From NCBI RefSeq assembly GCF_022605725.1, contig NC_065563.1, positions 11,310,518-11,374,517 on the forward strand: a stretch of DNA of 64,000 nucleotides, read 5' to 3'. The stretch is from Anthonomus grandis grandis. Its lineage: Eukaryota > Arthropoda > Insecta > Coleoptera > Curculionidae. Numbering within the stretch: position 1 is the stretch's first letter; the number at the start of each line of letters is the position of its first letter. Below, one piece after another: positions 13,214-22,865 of this stretch. The notes under the pieces are model-generated. The model searched no databases. It was not told where the DNA came from and was given only the letters and a program-made list of their open reading frames with translations. A program made the translations under genes and the position numbers.

Positions 13214-13615
13214 ATGGGAACAAATATATATAATATATATTATAAAAATTCTGTATCTCGTGATTCTCAAGGTAGATATATTGTCGATTTGCCCTTTAAA
13301 GAGCAAAATCCTGTATTTCCCAATTCAAAAAATACAGCCCTTCGTAGATTTCTTTGCTTAGAACGGCGTTTACAGCGTGACCCTGAGCTATATAAAGATT
13401 ATTCAGAGTTTATGAAAGATTATTTGGACTCTTATATGTCGCCCGCGACCCCTTTGGAAAACTTTGATCAATCATTTTATATCCCACATTACTGTGTGCT
13501 TCGCCCTGAAAGCACTACCACTAAACTGAGGGTAGTCTTTGATCCCTCAGCTAAAACTAATAGCGTATCACTGAATGACACATTGTTGACAGGTCCCAAG
13601 TTGCAACAAGACATA
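13214..13615 (+). pseudogene. BEL/Pao reverse transcriptase, 5' part, cut by a transposon
   Basis: Contains ALRRFLCLERRL, YIPHYCVLRPES and TKLRVVFDPSAKT, the N-terminal finger region of BEL/Pao reverse transcriptases. The frame is interrupted at a TA dinucleotide (13614-13615) by the mariner-like element. The remaining catalytic half begins again at 15385. Confidence 0.85.
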
Positions 13616-13910
13616 CAGTGTGGTGACTTTAACTGGAATAAATTCAGTTAAAACTAATCAAAATTTATCTCGCAAAATTCCTGAGACCCGTCGATTTTTG
13701 TTTATTTTTTTCACATTTCAAGATAGTTTTTCTATTTTTTCACCTATAGGGGGGGTCCAAATTAACTCAAACTTTTTTTTTTCAAATGGAAAGCCACTTT
13801 TTTTAAACTCTCATTGAAAAGAGCCCTTTTTCCTGATTAAATTGCCCTATTTACTTTTGTGATTATCTAAAGGAGAAATACGAAAAAAAAACCATTAAAT
13901 TATTAAAAGT
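13616..13910. repeat. Left 295-bp terminal inverted repeat of the mariner-like element
   Basis: Pairs with 15088-15382. The outer section is identical between arms. The inner section differs by a few substitutions and small indels around the A/T and G homopolymers. Confidence 0.95.
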
Positions 13911-14049
13911 CTCGAAATATTTTGTGTTGGTAAATTTTTGGCGTGTTTGTTTATTTTATTGGTATCGAGACATTTCCTGACATTGTTGTAGTGTCACTGT
14001 TAAAGTGAATTTCAACCAGTTGTTAAATAAGTTAACTTATATTGAAAAA

Positions 14050-15082
14050 ATGCCTTATTTATCCGAATCCCACAAGATTGAAATCTTAATGATGATTGGT
14101 TATGGGGACAGAAGTCGTACTCAGCTAGAGGTTGTCCACTTATTCAGGCAGAAATATCCAGATTTGCCACCTATTAACCAAGGTATACGGTTAGTAAAAT
14201 CGAAAGCAGATTTTGAGAAGTTGGGCATGTGAGGGATGTTTCAAGACAAAGGTCTTCTTAAATCGATGAAAACACCCAATTAAATGTATTGTTAGCGCTG
14301 GAAGAAAATCCGGTAACTGCAGCCAGAAGAGTAGCTCACGAAAACTCTATTCATCATAAATCTGTGCTAAAAATTTTAAAAAGAAGACGATCCAGATCGC
14401 AGAGTTCAGTTCTGTGAATTAATGATTTTGAACGCCATTGACGAAAATCGCTTATCTTCGGAGTGGATCCTTTTTTCTGATGAGGCTACATTCACCCTAA
14501 ATGGCCATGTTAATAAGCAGAACTGTCGCTACTGGTCTGACGAGAACCCACACTGGGTAAGGGAAACTAATACACAATATCCCCAGAAAACTAATGTTTG
14601 GGCTGGCATAATTGGCAGGCAAGTTATAGGGCCCATATTCTTCAATGATACTTTAACTGGGGAAAGATATCGAGAATTTCTTGAATAGGAACTAGTGTCT
14701 TATATCCGAGTCAGTTCGATCCAGATTTGTATGATGAAAGAATCTGGATGCAACAAGATGGTGCTCCCCCACATTATGCCCGTAATGTACGCCAGTTTTA
14801 GATGACAATTTTCCAAACAGATGGATTGGTAGAAGGGGTGCAATCGAGTGGCCGGCACGTTCTCCCGATCTCACCCCACTTGATTTTTTTTTGTGGGGAC
14901 ATTTGAAAAGTCAAATGTATATGAGCAAACCAAGAAACCTAGACGAACTCAAAGAACGTATTAGGCAAGAAATCCGACAAATATCTCCAGAAGTGTTAGA
15001 AAATGTCAGAAACGAATTTTATTATCGTCTTGGGCTTTGCCAACAAGTAAATGGTGCTCATTTTGAGCATCTTATACATTAA
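14050..15082 (+). pseudogene. DD41D Tc1/mariner-type transposase, frameshifted
   Basis: Would bind the inverted repeats and cut and paste the element. It starts at MPYLSESHKIE (14050). The helix-turn-helix region breaks near 14232. The catalytic core is visible in pieces: LFSDEATF (first Asp, about 14475), QQDGAPPHYA (second Asp, about 14752) and SPDLTPLDFFLW (third Asp, about 14880). It closes with an FEHLIH C-terminus shared with the other two copies in the window. The spacing between the second and third Asp is about 41 when aligned to the intact copy at 60116-61189. Several frameshifts and stops make it inactive. Confidence 0.9.
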
Positions 15083-15087
15083 AAGCA

Positions 15088-15382
15088 ACTTTTAATAATT
15101 TAATGGTTTTTATTTTTTGTTCGTATTTCTCCTTTAGATAATCACAAAAGTAAATAGGGCAATTTAATCAGGAAAAAGGGCTCTTTTCAATGAGAGTTTA
15201 AAATAAGGGGCTTTCCATTTGAAAAAAAAAAGTTTGGGTTAACCCCCCTGTAGGTGAAAAAATACAAAAACTATCTTGAAATGTGAAAAAAAAAAAACAA
15301 AAATCGACGGGTCTCAGGAATTTTGCGAGATAAATTTTGATTAGTTTTAACTGAATTTATTCCAGTTAAAGTCACCACACTG
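15088..15382. repeat. Right 295-bp terminal inverted repeat of the mariner-like element
   Basis: Reverse complement of 13616-13910. It begins six bases after the transposase stop, so the coding region is packed directly against the repeat. Confidence 0.95.
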
Positions 15383-15384
15383 TA

Positions 15385-16083
15385 TGTTGTTTATTGTTAT
15401 TATTTTGACTTCACAAATTTGTTTTTACAGCCGATATTAAGCAAATGTATCGTCAGATACTTATATCTTCCCATCAAAGAGACTATCAGCGTATACTGTG
15501 GAGGTTTTCAAGCCAGGAACCTGTTCAGGAATTCGTTTTGAATACTGTTACGTATGGAGTGGCATCTTCGCCTTATTTAGCATTACGAACCTTATTACAG
15601 TTAGTTAGTGATGAGAAAGACAAGTTTCCTGTTGCGTGTGAGGCTTTGAAAACTCAAACTTTTGTCGACGACGTATGCTCGGGGGAAAACAGCTTAGAGG
15701 CAGCTTTACATTTAAAAAATCAACTTATTGAACTGTTAAAGACTGGTGGCTTCCAATTAAGAAAATGGACTATTAATGAGCCTAAACTATTAGAAGATCT
15801 TCCCGATGACATAAAAAATTCAGCATTAAATTTTGAGCAAGAAAATAGTTTTACAAACATCTTAGGTTTGCAGTGGGATCCGTCTAACGATTGTTTTTTG
15901 TATAATATCCATCCCTTTAGTAATATATGTACTAAACGCAACATTTTAGCAAATCTCGCTCGTATTTTCGATCCTCTTGTTTATCTTTCGCCAATTACTA
16001 TGTTAATAAAGGTTCTGATGCAGTATGTTTGGTCGTTAGGACTATCATGGGATGATATTCCCCCTGAAGAAGTTGTTAATAGA
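15385..16083 (+). pseudogene. BEL/Pao reverse transcriptase, 3' part
   Basis: Continues the polymerase after the mariner insertion. ADIKQMYRQI (about 15431) is the palm block with a catalytic Asp, NTVTYGVASSPYLA follows, and TFVDDVCSG (about 15660) holds the YxDD-type box. The thumb and connection region follow (LGLQWDPSND, ANLARIFDPL) to a stop at 16084. One stop is present before ADIKQ near 15413. The frame is otherwise open for about 210 codons, so this half is better preserved than the gag. Confidence 0.85.
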
Positions 16084-17610
16084 TGAACAAAATTTAAAAA
16101 TGAATTTTCCTTCCTTAGTAGTCTTAAAATTCTTCGTAGGATTGGTTTGGACTTAGTTAATTCATGGATTTGGCGATGCGTCAATCAAAGGATATGGCGC
16201 ATGTGTTTATCTTAGGTTTTGTTTTAAAAATTCTCAGAGCACTTTTCTTATTGTGGGTAAATCTAGTCGCTCCTCTAAAGCAAATTTCACTTCCCAAATA
16301 AGAGTTGTGTGCTGCAGTTCTTGTAGCAGATTTAATATCATTCGTAATAAAGACGTATGGTAAAAGGCTTTGTTTTTCTGACATTTATGCATGTTTGCCT
16401 TATCCTGGATCAAGTCAGCTCCACAACGATGAAAAACATTCATTAACAACAGGGTTTCAAAAATTCAAGACATAATTAATCCTTCCTGTTGGCATTATAT
16501 TTTTAGTGTAGATAATCCAGCTGATTGTGCGAGTAGGGGAATGTTACCTAGCGAATTAATTACATTTTTCGCTATGGTGGAATGGACCATCTTGGTTAAA
16601 AGAATCATTAAGATAATCTTAAAGCTACTGAAAATGAAATAATTTTGTTAGAAGAAAGAAAAATTTCATTGTTAATAGCAAACGAATTAGATAATATTCA
16701 TAATTTATTAACTTGATAAAATTAGCTTATTGCCTTAGATTGTATTAAAAATAAAAAATAAAAATCGAGATAAAAATTTAAGTTGCACAGATGTCAAAAT
16801 TTCCATTACTGAATTTGAGAATGCATTTATGATTCTTATTGGCTATGTGCAAAATGTTTGTTTTAACCAGGAAATAGAAAACCTTAAAAGGTCACGTTTA
16901 GTTTCAAAACCTTTTAGAAAACTTGCAATTTTTATTGATGCAACTGGATTGCTCAGAGTGGGCGGTCGCCTAGTCTATTCTGGGCTTACTTTCGAACAAA
17001 AACATCCAATTTTGTTACCCAATAAGCATCGTTTAACTGACTTAATAATTGAAAAGTTCCACATAAAATACTTACACCCTGGGTTGCAAACTATGCAATG
17101 TTTGTTGGTTCAACAATTTTGGATAATTTCTTCAAAAAATGCTATTCGTCGAAATTTGTCAAAATGTTATTTATCGTTGTTTTCGGGCAAATCCAAAGGC
17201 AATTCAGCCAATTATGGGTAATCTTCCTTATTATAGGATCAACCAGGTTAAGGCATTTTTATGTGTAGGTGTGGATATGGCTGGTAGTTTTCCTATAACT
17301 ATTTCCAGGACCCGAGGTGCCAAAGTCCTAAAGGCTTATTTTTGTATGTTTTACTACTAAAGCTGTTCATTTAGAACCTGTTTCTGATCTTAGCAGTGAT
17401 GCTTTTTTGGCAGCTTTAAAACGTTTTGTGGCAAGTCGAGGTCAAGTCACACATTTATTTAGTGATTGTGGTACCAATTTTGTTGGTGCTCACAAACAAA
17501 TATTATCTTATTTTGAATTAGCTGCTCAACAGGAGCACATCAAATGGACTTTTAACCCTTCTTCATCTCCTCATTTTGGAGGATTGTGGGAAACAGGAAT
17601 TAACATATGA
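16084..17610 (+). pseudogene. BEL/Pao RNase H region and integrase, decayed
   Basis: The RNase H region (about 16084-16828) is too broken for motifs to be read securely. From 16829 the frame opens into LLRVGGRLVYSG and HPILLPNKHRLTDLII, followed by a His-Cys arrangement of the integrase zinc-binding domain. The integrase core is in two frames: GVDMAGSFP (first Asp, about 17270), then SDCGTNFVGAH (second Asp, about 17462) and PHFGGLWE (Glu, about 17570). About 30 residues after the catalytic Glu appear to be missing where the frame closes at 17610. Confidence 0.8.
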
Positions 17611-17965
17611 AGAATTCTATATCATTTTAGTTCAGATAGAATCGGTTTTAAATTCCCGTCCGTTGTGTTCTATCAGTTCAGATCCAAATGACTTAACCGT
17701 ATTAACTCCCGGGCAATTCTTAACGCTGTCTCCATTATCTTCTATTCCGGAGCCAGATGTCACCAATTTAAAAGTTTCTAGACTCGACAGATGGCAATTG
17801 TTGCAAAGAATGCACCAAGACTTTTGGAATCGGTGGCATACCGAGTACCTACATTCCTTGCAACAAAGGCAAAACAAATTAGACGTCACTGGTGATTCCT
17901 TGATTCTGTCGATGGCATCAAGAATGGGATCAAGCGGCGTTGCCAAGCGACTAATTTTTTTTTAA
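17604..17965 (+). pseudogene. BEL/Pao integrase C-terminal and DUF5641-like tail, truncated
   Basis: After the deletion the sequence resumes with LTYEEFYIILVQIESVLNSRP, the end of the integrase core, then DPNDLTVLTPGQFL and SRLDRWQLLQRMHQDFWNRW. These are the conserved blocks of the DUF5641 domain that ends BEL/Pao polyproteins. The frame closes at 17965 within an A/T tract. No 3' LTR was recognised after it. Confidence 0.8.
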
Positions 17966-18234
17966 ATACATGATCTACATTCATTTAACGTTGAAGATCG
18001 ACTTACATTGAGAATATCTTACATTGTTTATTTAAAAAAATATATTTGATATTTTAATTGAGAAGGAACAGTAGTATTGTGTTTGTCAAATTAAGTGACA
18101 AATTTTACATCAGAGATGTTGCAAACAAACTTCCACGGCATTCTACCTCTAGACTTTCAATGTACATAGGTTATCTATCATATGTCACATTTTGACCTTG
18201 TTTATATAAGAAAGCGTTACTCTTATTTAAAAAA

Positions 18235-18465
18235 AAAATAGGGCGGAATTTGTACTTAAAGAGGAATCATAATACGCGTCAGAATCATGTTCTGAGGTTG
18301 CCAATCCCACACACTGAGGTTGTCAGGAGTTCCTTTGTATGTAAAAAACTATTTAACGCGAAAATTGACATATTTAAAAAAAAATGGAATGTAAAGGTGT
18401 GTTTACTTAACCATTGTATAATTAGGAGGAATTCTATGGATATGACTAATAAGATTTGACAGTTT
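18235..18465 (+). pseudogene. C-terminal tail of a non-LTR reverse transcriptase
   Basis: A short open stretch reads HNTRQNHVLRLPIPHTEVVR and then FKKKWNVKV. This arrangement (tyrosine or histidine, TR, a leucine-rich stretch, P.P.TE, then a KLFN-like block and a basic FKK block) is seen at the extreme C-terminus of many insect LINE ORF2 proteins. The rest of the element is absent. T-rich sequence follows as in a LINE 3' UTR. Confidence 0.5.
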
Positions 18466-19040
18466 TATTTTTACATTATATTCTATTTTTTATTTATATT
18501 TATTTATTGTGTTTTGTTTTATATCCCTTGTATATTATTTTGTATTGTCCAATTTATTTAATTGTTCCATTAGTTTAGTTGAGATCCACGCCCTATAATC
18601 CCCATAAGGTTGTTGACTGAAGTTAATTTCACATCATTTTACAAGTCACCATCCGTCGAAATTAATACACAGCCAGTGTGTCTATTGAGATAAGCGCGTG
18701 GGCTTCATTACGAAGAAAAGCCCGATTGCTAGGAACTGCGAGGCAAGAACCCACACACATCATGAACAAAAAGAACCTTTTTTTCCTCTCTCTCATTTTT
18801 TTCATTTCAGTCAAAGTTACGGCAGCATTGAAAGGTCTCGTTGCCTCACCTGCGTGTTCACTTTATGAGTAACGACGTGCATAAATAGTACGAACAGTTG
18901 TTCATTTAAATTGCTTTTAACTGTACATGGACCGAGAGAGCACTACAACTTGTCAAAGTCGTTCTTTTTGGCAAATCTTTAATTCAATGAGGAGTAGTAG
19001 ATCTACTATCACAGATTGACTTTTTTTTGAGGGTCTTGGC
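18466..19040. other. Non-coding interval with a possible tiny secreted-peptide frame
   Basis: At 18762-18872 a 36-codon frame starts MNKKNLFFLSLIFFISV, which resembles a signal peptide, followed by KVTAALKGLVASPACS. The same bases also read as a pyrimidine-rich tract ending in CATTTCAG, a strong splice-acceptor pattern, so the hydrophobic stretch may simply be a translated polypyrimidine tract. I do not call a gene; either reading is possible. Confidence 0.2.
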
Positions 19041-19692
19041 CACATGTATGAAGCTTGTATGAGGAAAATCGGAATCGTATGTCGGCCATCTTGCTTGGCA
19101 AAATTGACAGTTGTCATTGTCATAATTTTCAAGTATTAATTTTTAACTTAACGAAAAAAACATATTACAAAATGTCTGGCCTTTCATTTTCTATTCAACA
19201 ATTAAAAATTGATTTAAAATACCCCTGACAATTTCTTTGATGTAAGAGTATGTATATTTTAAATGGTTCTGAGAAACATAGTAATAAAAGATTTTTTTAA
19301 TTTCCTTCAGTTCATATTACAAGACAAACATGGAGAGATATGCAATGATCAGTTCTCTCCACAAATTTTAATAATGCTGATACTGCTGGCTTTACACTAC
19401 AATACATATTTATTTAAACATTGATTTATGAGGTTTGCACTGCCTATTTTTTTTATTTTATTGCATGCTCCTATCACACCACTTCCTGTGTTCACTCAGA
19501 CGAGACGATTTGGCTTTAGATATTACGATTTAATGATAAGATTGTCAGATTAAATGAAATTTGATTTCCCGCCTTAATTTGGCCACGCCTCTCCATTTTG
19601 ATTGGTCCAATTAGGCACGTCAAACTGTCAAGTTAGTTACACGAGTTTCCGTTGCCAAGCGAGAGGGCTGATTTGTCAGAAGAATTTCTACA
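19041..19692. repeat. Dispersed non-coding repeat, copy 1 (second copy at 53602)
   Basis: Begins cacatgtatgaagcttgtat and is closely similar to 53602-53966. The copy here contains about 290 extra bases (roughly 19130-19425) that the other lacks. Both share ggtttgcactgcctattttt, cttcctgtgttcactcagac, gattggtccaattaggcacg-type and gttgccaagcgagaggg-type stretches. No coding capacity or inverted ends were recognised. Confidence 0.75.
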
Positions 19693-20394
19693 GTTTGTAA
19701 GCAACCACCACTCTGTATATTTGGGTTCTGTGCCATTGACAATAAATATTTAAATATTTTTTTAATTAATAAATTGTTACATTATTGGTATTCGCGGTAA
19801 AAAAGTTGCAAATAAACCGAGTGGAAGATGCCTCGAACGTTGAACGTGATGATGTCACTTCTACGTTTAACCTTAAATACTTAATGGATTTTCTCTTCTT
19901 CGTGGAACCGTTTCATCATTCGATTGATGATTTAACGTTATACCGTGGAGGCATGCAGTTAAATCGGTGTCGAGTGGTGAAATTTACATTTTTCGGTCCT
20001 TCGAGCCGCACACGGTTTTTTTTGCTCTGGACGTGCCATATGGGCTTAGAAAACTACTTTTGTCACAGCTGACAAATTCAAAATGGCGGACGGATGCTTG
20101 GAAAGGTGTATAAAAAAGTTATGGGAGTCCTAGAGATGGTGGAGTGCACTCCCCTTGTCTCTCCCTTCTAATTTAGTGTTAATAAATAGATGCGAAAAAA
20201 TTCAGGAGCTGATTCTTGGGTGAATTTTAACGAAAAAAACTTTATAAGAAACGTACATCTGTCCTAAAATGACCCCATGTGGTAAAATCTAGTGGATTCA
20301 TATTTGGTGACCAAAGAGTCCAAATCCACCATGGAAATCCACTCCTTTAATTTTACTTTAGACAAATAGATAGAATTAATTCGAAAACAAGGTA
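19693..20394. other. No recognised gene
   Basis: A 95-residue open frame at 19785-20072 has no motif I recognise and no repeat-family signature. It could be a chance frame. A perfect palindrome ggagtgcactcc lies near 20143-20154. Confidence 0.3.
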
Positions 20395-21400
20395 ACTCTT
20401 CTTCCTCTTTTCTGTAGTGCAAACTGGTACTTGCTTTGTAGCCATACTTGAATTCTGAACAATATGGTTTTAGCTACGTATAAGTATATTAATATCAGCT
20501 TGTCCTGGGAGCCGAATCTTTCAAATGAAAACAAAGACAAAAACAGTTAGTTGTGTAACATTTCTGACGTGGAGTCAAATTTATTAGTTGTAGATTTTTT
20601 TCTTTTCTTCTTTAAAAAGTGATGCTTGCTATGTAGCAATATGGATTTTAGCTGGTATTTAAAATGTTAGCAACATAATTGATATTTTAAGGCAAGTTTT
20701 CTATATTAAAATAAAATATAATCTTTGATTGTGACCAGTAGTAAAAACCAGCAGTTCTGCATCCTTTTTCTTGTGTGCAAACTGGTACTTGCTACGTAGC
20801 TACATTTAATTGTTATACAATTTTAATGTGGTTTATTGGTAGCTCCCTATCAGTATATTAATAATATAACTGCTCCTTGAATTAAACTATTACTTTGACT
20901 CTACCAGAGGTTTCTAAAGGACTCTTTCGCAAATGGAGGAAAAGTGACGCTGGTTTAGGACTTCTACTGAAATAAAACTGCAGTTGAAATTCCGACGTTT
21001 CGGCCTTTATTTAGTCCATCTTCGAGGGCTATTTCCAGTGATGAAATGTGAATTGAGTGTATTTACGAGCTGTTTTGCCCTTTGAATTGTGTTGTTTTTG
21101 AAATTTTCTTCTGAAATAAAATCAGTTTTATTTGAAGTCTTAATATTTTAATGTAAGGAGCAGCTATATTAATAATATAATTATAGGTAGCTAAAACCAC
21201 ATTGTAATTGTACATCATTTAAATGTTGCTACATAGCAAGGACGGTTTGCACAACAGAAGAATGTAGCACTGCTAGTTTTTACTACACGTTACAATCAAG
21301 TATTACATTTGTTATAGTTTAGAACATTTGCCTCAAAATATCCATTACGTTGCTAATATTTTAATTTAAAACATCTACACATTAAGGAGGTTAAACTTAT
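20395..21400. repeat. Foldback repeat with about 250-bp inverted arms and a third partial copy
   Basis: The left arm (about 20620-20888) and right arm (about 21155-21400) are reverse complements with moderate divergence, sharing gcaaac(t)ggtacttgctacg and ctgctcctt stretches. A further partial copy lies just upstream in direct orientation (about 20410-20510). The centre (20890-21150) holds the hammerhead-like sequence listed separately. No transposase is encoded. Confidence 0.65.
20998..21040 (-). other. Hammerhead-like or retroelement-tail motif, degenerate
   Basis: On the minus strand the sequence reads cctcgaagatggac, then ggccgaaacgtcgg, then atttcaactgcagtttta. This has the order of a hammerhead core (C-GATGA-like, short stem, GAAAC), but the first block is CGAAGATG instead of CTGATGA, so it is unlikely to be active. 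The downstream cagttttatt matches the sequence after the 27247 motif, so the two are probably relatives from one retroelement 3' region. Confidence 0.35.
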
Positions 21401-21898
21401 TAATGACATTCCCAAATACTATAAAAATAAATACAAATACAAGACGACCGTTACGTTGGGTGCCATTTTGAATATTAGCCAAAAATGACGTCACGCGCCG
21501 CTATATAACGTTTTGTTTGTATCTCCTATTATAAATGTGTATGCGGTCTGGTAAATATCGTATCTGTCCGCACGAAACCATCGAATGCTGTTCCACGAAC
21601 CCGTATTATACTCGATAATCTATTACACTTTACTCTAATAATAATCCCATTAAATATAAACGGGAAAGTTCGTGGAAAATTCAATTTCCAGCGACCGATT
21701 TATATAGTTTATAAAAAGATTTACGCCGCGGACGCGTTTTATTTTAGACATTATATTTTCTCGGGATTCCTTTGTTTTTCCAATAATAATAATAATAATA
21801 TGATAACAACAGAAACGCGCCTGGAGCGTCAAAATCGCAAAACAAGGGCGTGGCACAGCAACAAAATAATTATCGATTTATTTCATTAATAAAAGTAA
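21401..21898. other. No recognised gene; short AAT microsatellite
   Basis: (AAT)n lies at about 21783-21800. A minus-strand frame of 68 residues spans it and contains an isoleucine run encoded by the microsatellite; it is not credible as a gene. Confidence 0.4.
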
Positions 21899-22085
21899 AT
21901 AAAAAATGATACGCCTATGGTGGCCCCGCCTCCCGCTTGTTACAACTGAAGCACGCGTAGGCGTTGCCAGGGCAACGGGTGTTGTTATCCCGACTTACCA
22001 GTGGCGTATCTTAATTAAATTAAATTAGTGCAATATTATTTTGTGCGGTTTTAAATTAGTCGCATTGTCTTCTGTTGTTCTGGAA
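21899..22085. repeat. GC-rich flanking repeat, copy 1 (copy 2 near 27630)
   Basis: Shares ctatggtggccccgcctccc, the X-box-like palindrome, cttaccagtggcgtatc and a ttaaattaaattagtgcaa stretch with 27630-27760, in the same orientation. The two copies bracket the nested retroelement and piggyBac cluster. The last part (agtcgcattgtcttc) matches a segment found about 100 bases further on in copy 2, so one copy has an indel. Confidence 0.75.
21963..21976. promoter_or_regulatory. X-box-like RFX palindrome GTTGCC-AG-GGCAAC
   Basis: Two perfect inverted half-sites with a two-base spacer match the known RFX/DAF-19 X-box pattern (GTTGCC N1-3 GGCAAC). It lies 33 bp after a CCCCGCC box. No gene start is recognisable nearby, so a regulatory function is only inferred from the match. 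Confidence 0.4.
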
Positions 22086-22144
22086 AATTGAGATGATGTT
22101 ACACAGTAACGAAATTATCGATTTATTTAAAATATTATTAAATG

Positions 22145-22668
22145 TAAAATGTACACACTTTTTGAAGAAACTAAAGAAGAAAAAAATATAATTATACAAC
22201 GTAATGATGAATAAAAAAATACAAAATTTGGAATTAAAACAAACTGAACAAAATGAAAAACACAGTGACGTGACAACAAATATTGTAACAACTAAATAAG
22301 ATCCTCATAAACAAATAAATCCAGTTGAATTGAAAATATGTGTTAATGGCATAAAAAGTACAAAATATGGTAACAAAAATGATATTGATACACTTAAAAA
22401 GGAGGCCGAGAAAAATTAACAGAATATAACATAGAAATAACGTTACGAAGTTAAAAGACCCCAGACTTAAAGTTGTTGATTAAATAAATAGCATTGATGA
22501 CTTAAAAAATGAACTGGTGGAAGCATCTATCTTATAGAACAAAATAGTTTTATTAAAGAAAATGAGGATCTTCAGATTTCATATATTAAACAAAACCGAG
22601 GTACACAGAAATGCACAATTTATGAAAACTGCAGTTCTGGACGGTGATCTGATGGCCACTTTACACTA
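22145..22668 (+). pseudogene. Decayed ORF1 (gag-like) of plus-strand non-LTR element C
   Basis: Pieces in three frames read as a charged, coiled-coil-like protein. LTEYNIEITL, LKVVD, INSIDDLKNELVEA and a QNRGTQKCTIYE-like end resemble the segment of LINE ORF1 proteins before the zinc knuckles. Many stops are present. It is cut at 22669 by a mariner-type end. The endonuclease of probably the same element reappears at 25283. Confidence 0.5.
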
Positions 22669-22670
22669 TA

Positions 22671-22865
22671 CAGTGACCGCCTAAAGTTCCGCATAAATTC
22701 GATAAAAACTAGAGACATGATTTTTTGAGAAAACGCTCGGACCCGTCGATTTTTATTTTAAGTTTTGCATTATTTCACATACATTTTTGTATACAGGGTG
22801 GAACAAAAAAAAAGATATGACGTCATCGGTCATTTTTTTAAATGGGATGCTATATTTTTTATTGC
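22671..22865 (+). repeat. Solo terminal repeat of a long-TIR mariner-like element
   Basis: Starts CAGTGACCGCC after TA (22669-22670) and contains ggacccgtcgatttttattt. This matches, with divergence, the order of blocks in the terminal repeat of the 13616 element (CAGTGTGGTGAC and gagacccgtcgatttttg). A second mariner-like end (tacagggtgg) lies at 22792. No partner end was found on the other side, so this is a truncated relic. Confidence 0.5.

Larger units (their letters stand above)
13616..15382 (+). mobile_element. Mariner-like (DD41D type) element with 295-bp inverted repeats
   Basis: The ends begin CAGTGTGGTGACTTTAACTG and are exact inverted copies over the first 80 or so bases, extending with few differences to 295 bp. 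TA lies on both sides (13614-13615 and 15383-15384), the expected Tc1/mariner target duplication. Inside is a decayed transposase. The element sits in the RT gene of the BEL/Pao element, so it inserted later than that element. Total length is 1767 bp. Confidence 0.95.
11263..17965 (+). mobile_element. BEL/Pao-type LTR retrotransposon, broken, carrying a mariner insertion
   Basis: The domain order is gag (DUF1759-like), CCHC knuckle, aspartic protease (DUF1758-like), reverse transcriptase, a poorly preserved RNase H region, integrase with HHCC finger and catalytic core, then a DUF5641-like tail. That order and those accessory domains are characteristic of BEL/Pao. Long terminal repeats were not recognised. 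It is interrupted by a DNA transposon at 13616-15382 and has several other frameshifts and stops. It is an inactive relic and is described only as such. Confidence 0.85.

Noticed and set aside
10901..18230. Long terminal repeats for the BEL/Pao element
   Set aside because: Compared the flanks 10901-11262 and 17966-18230 by eye and saw no direct repeat with TG...CA ends; not called.
19785..20072. 95-residue open frame as a host gene
   Set aside because: No recognised domain, no splice or start context beyond chance, and it sits between repeats.
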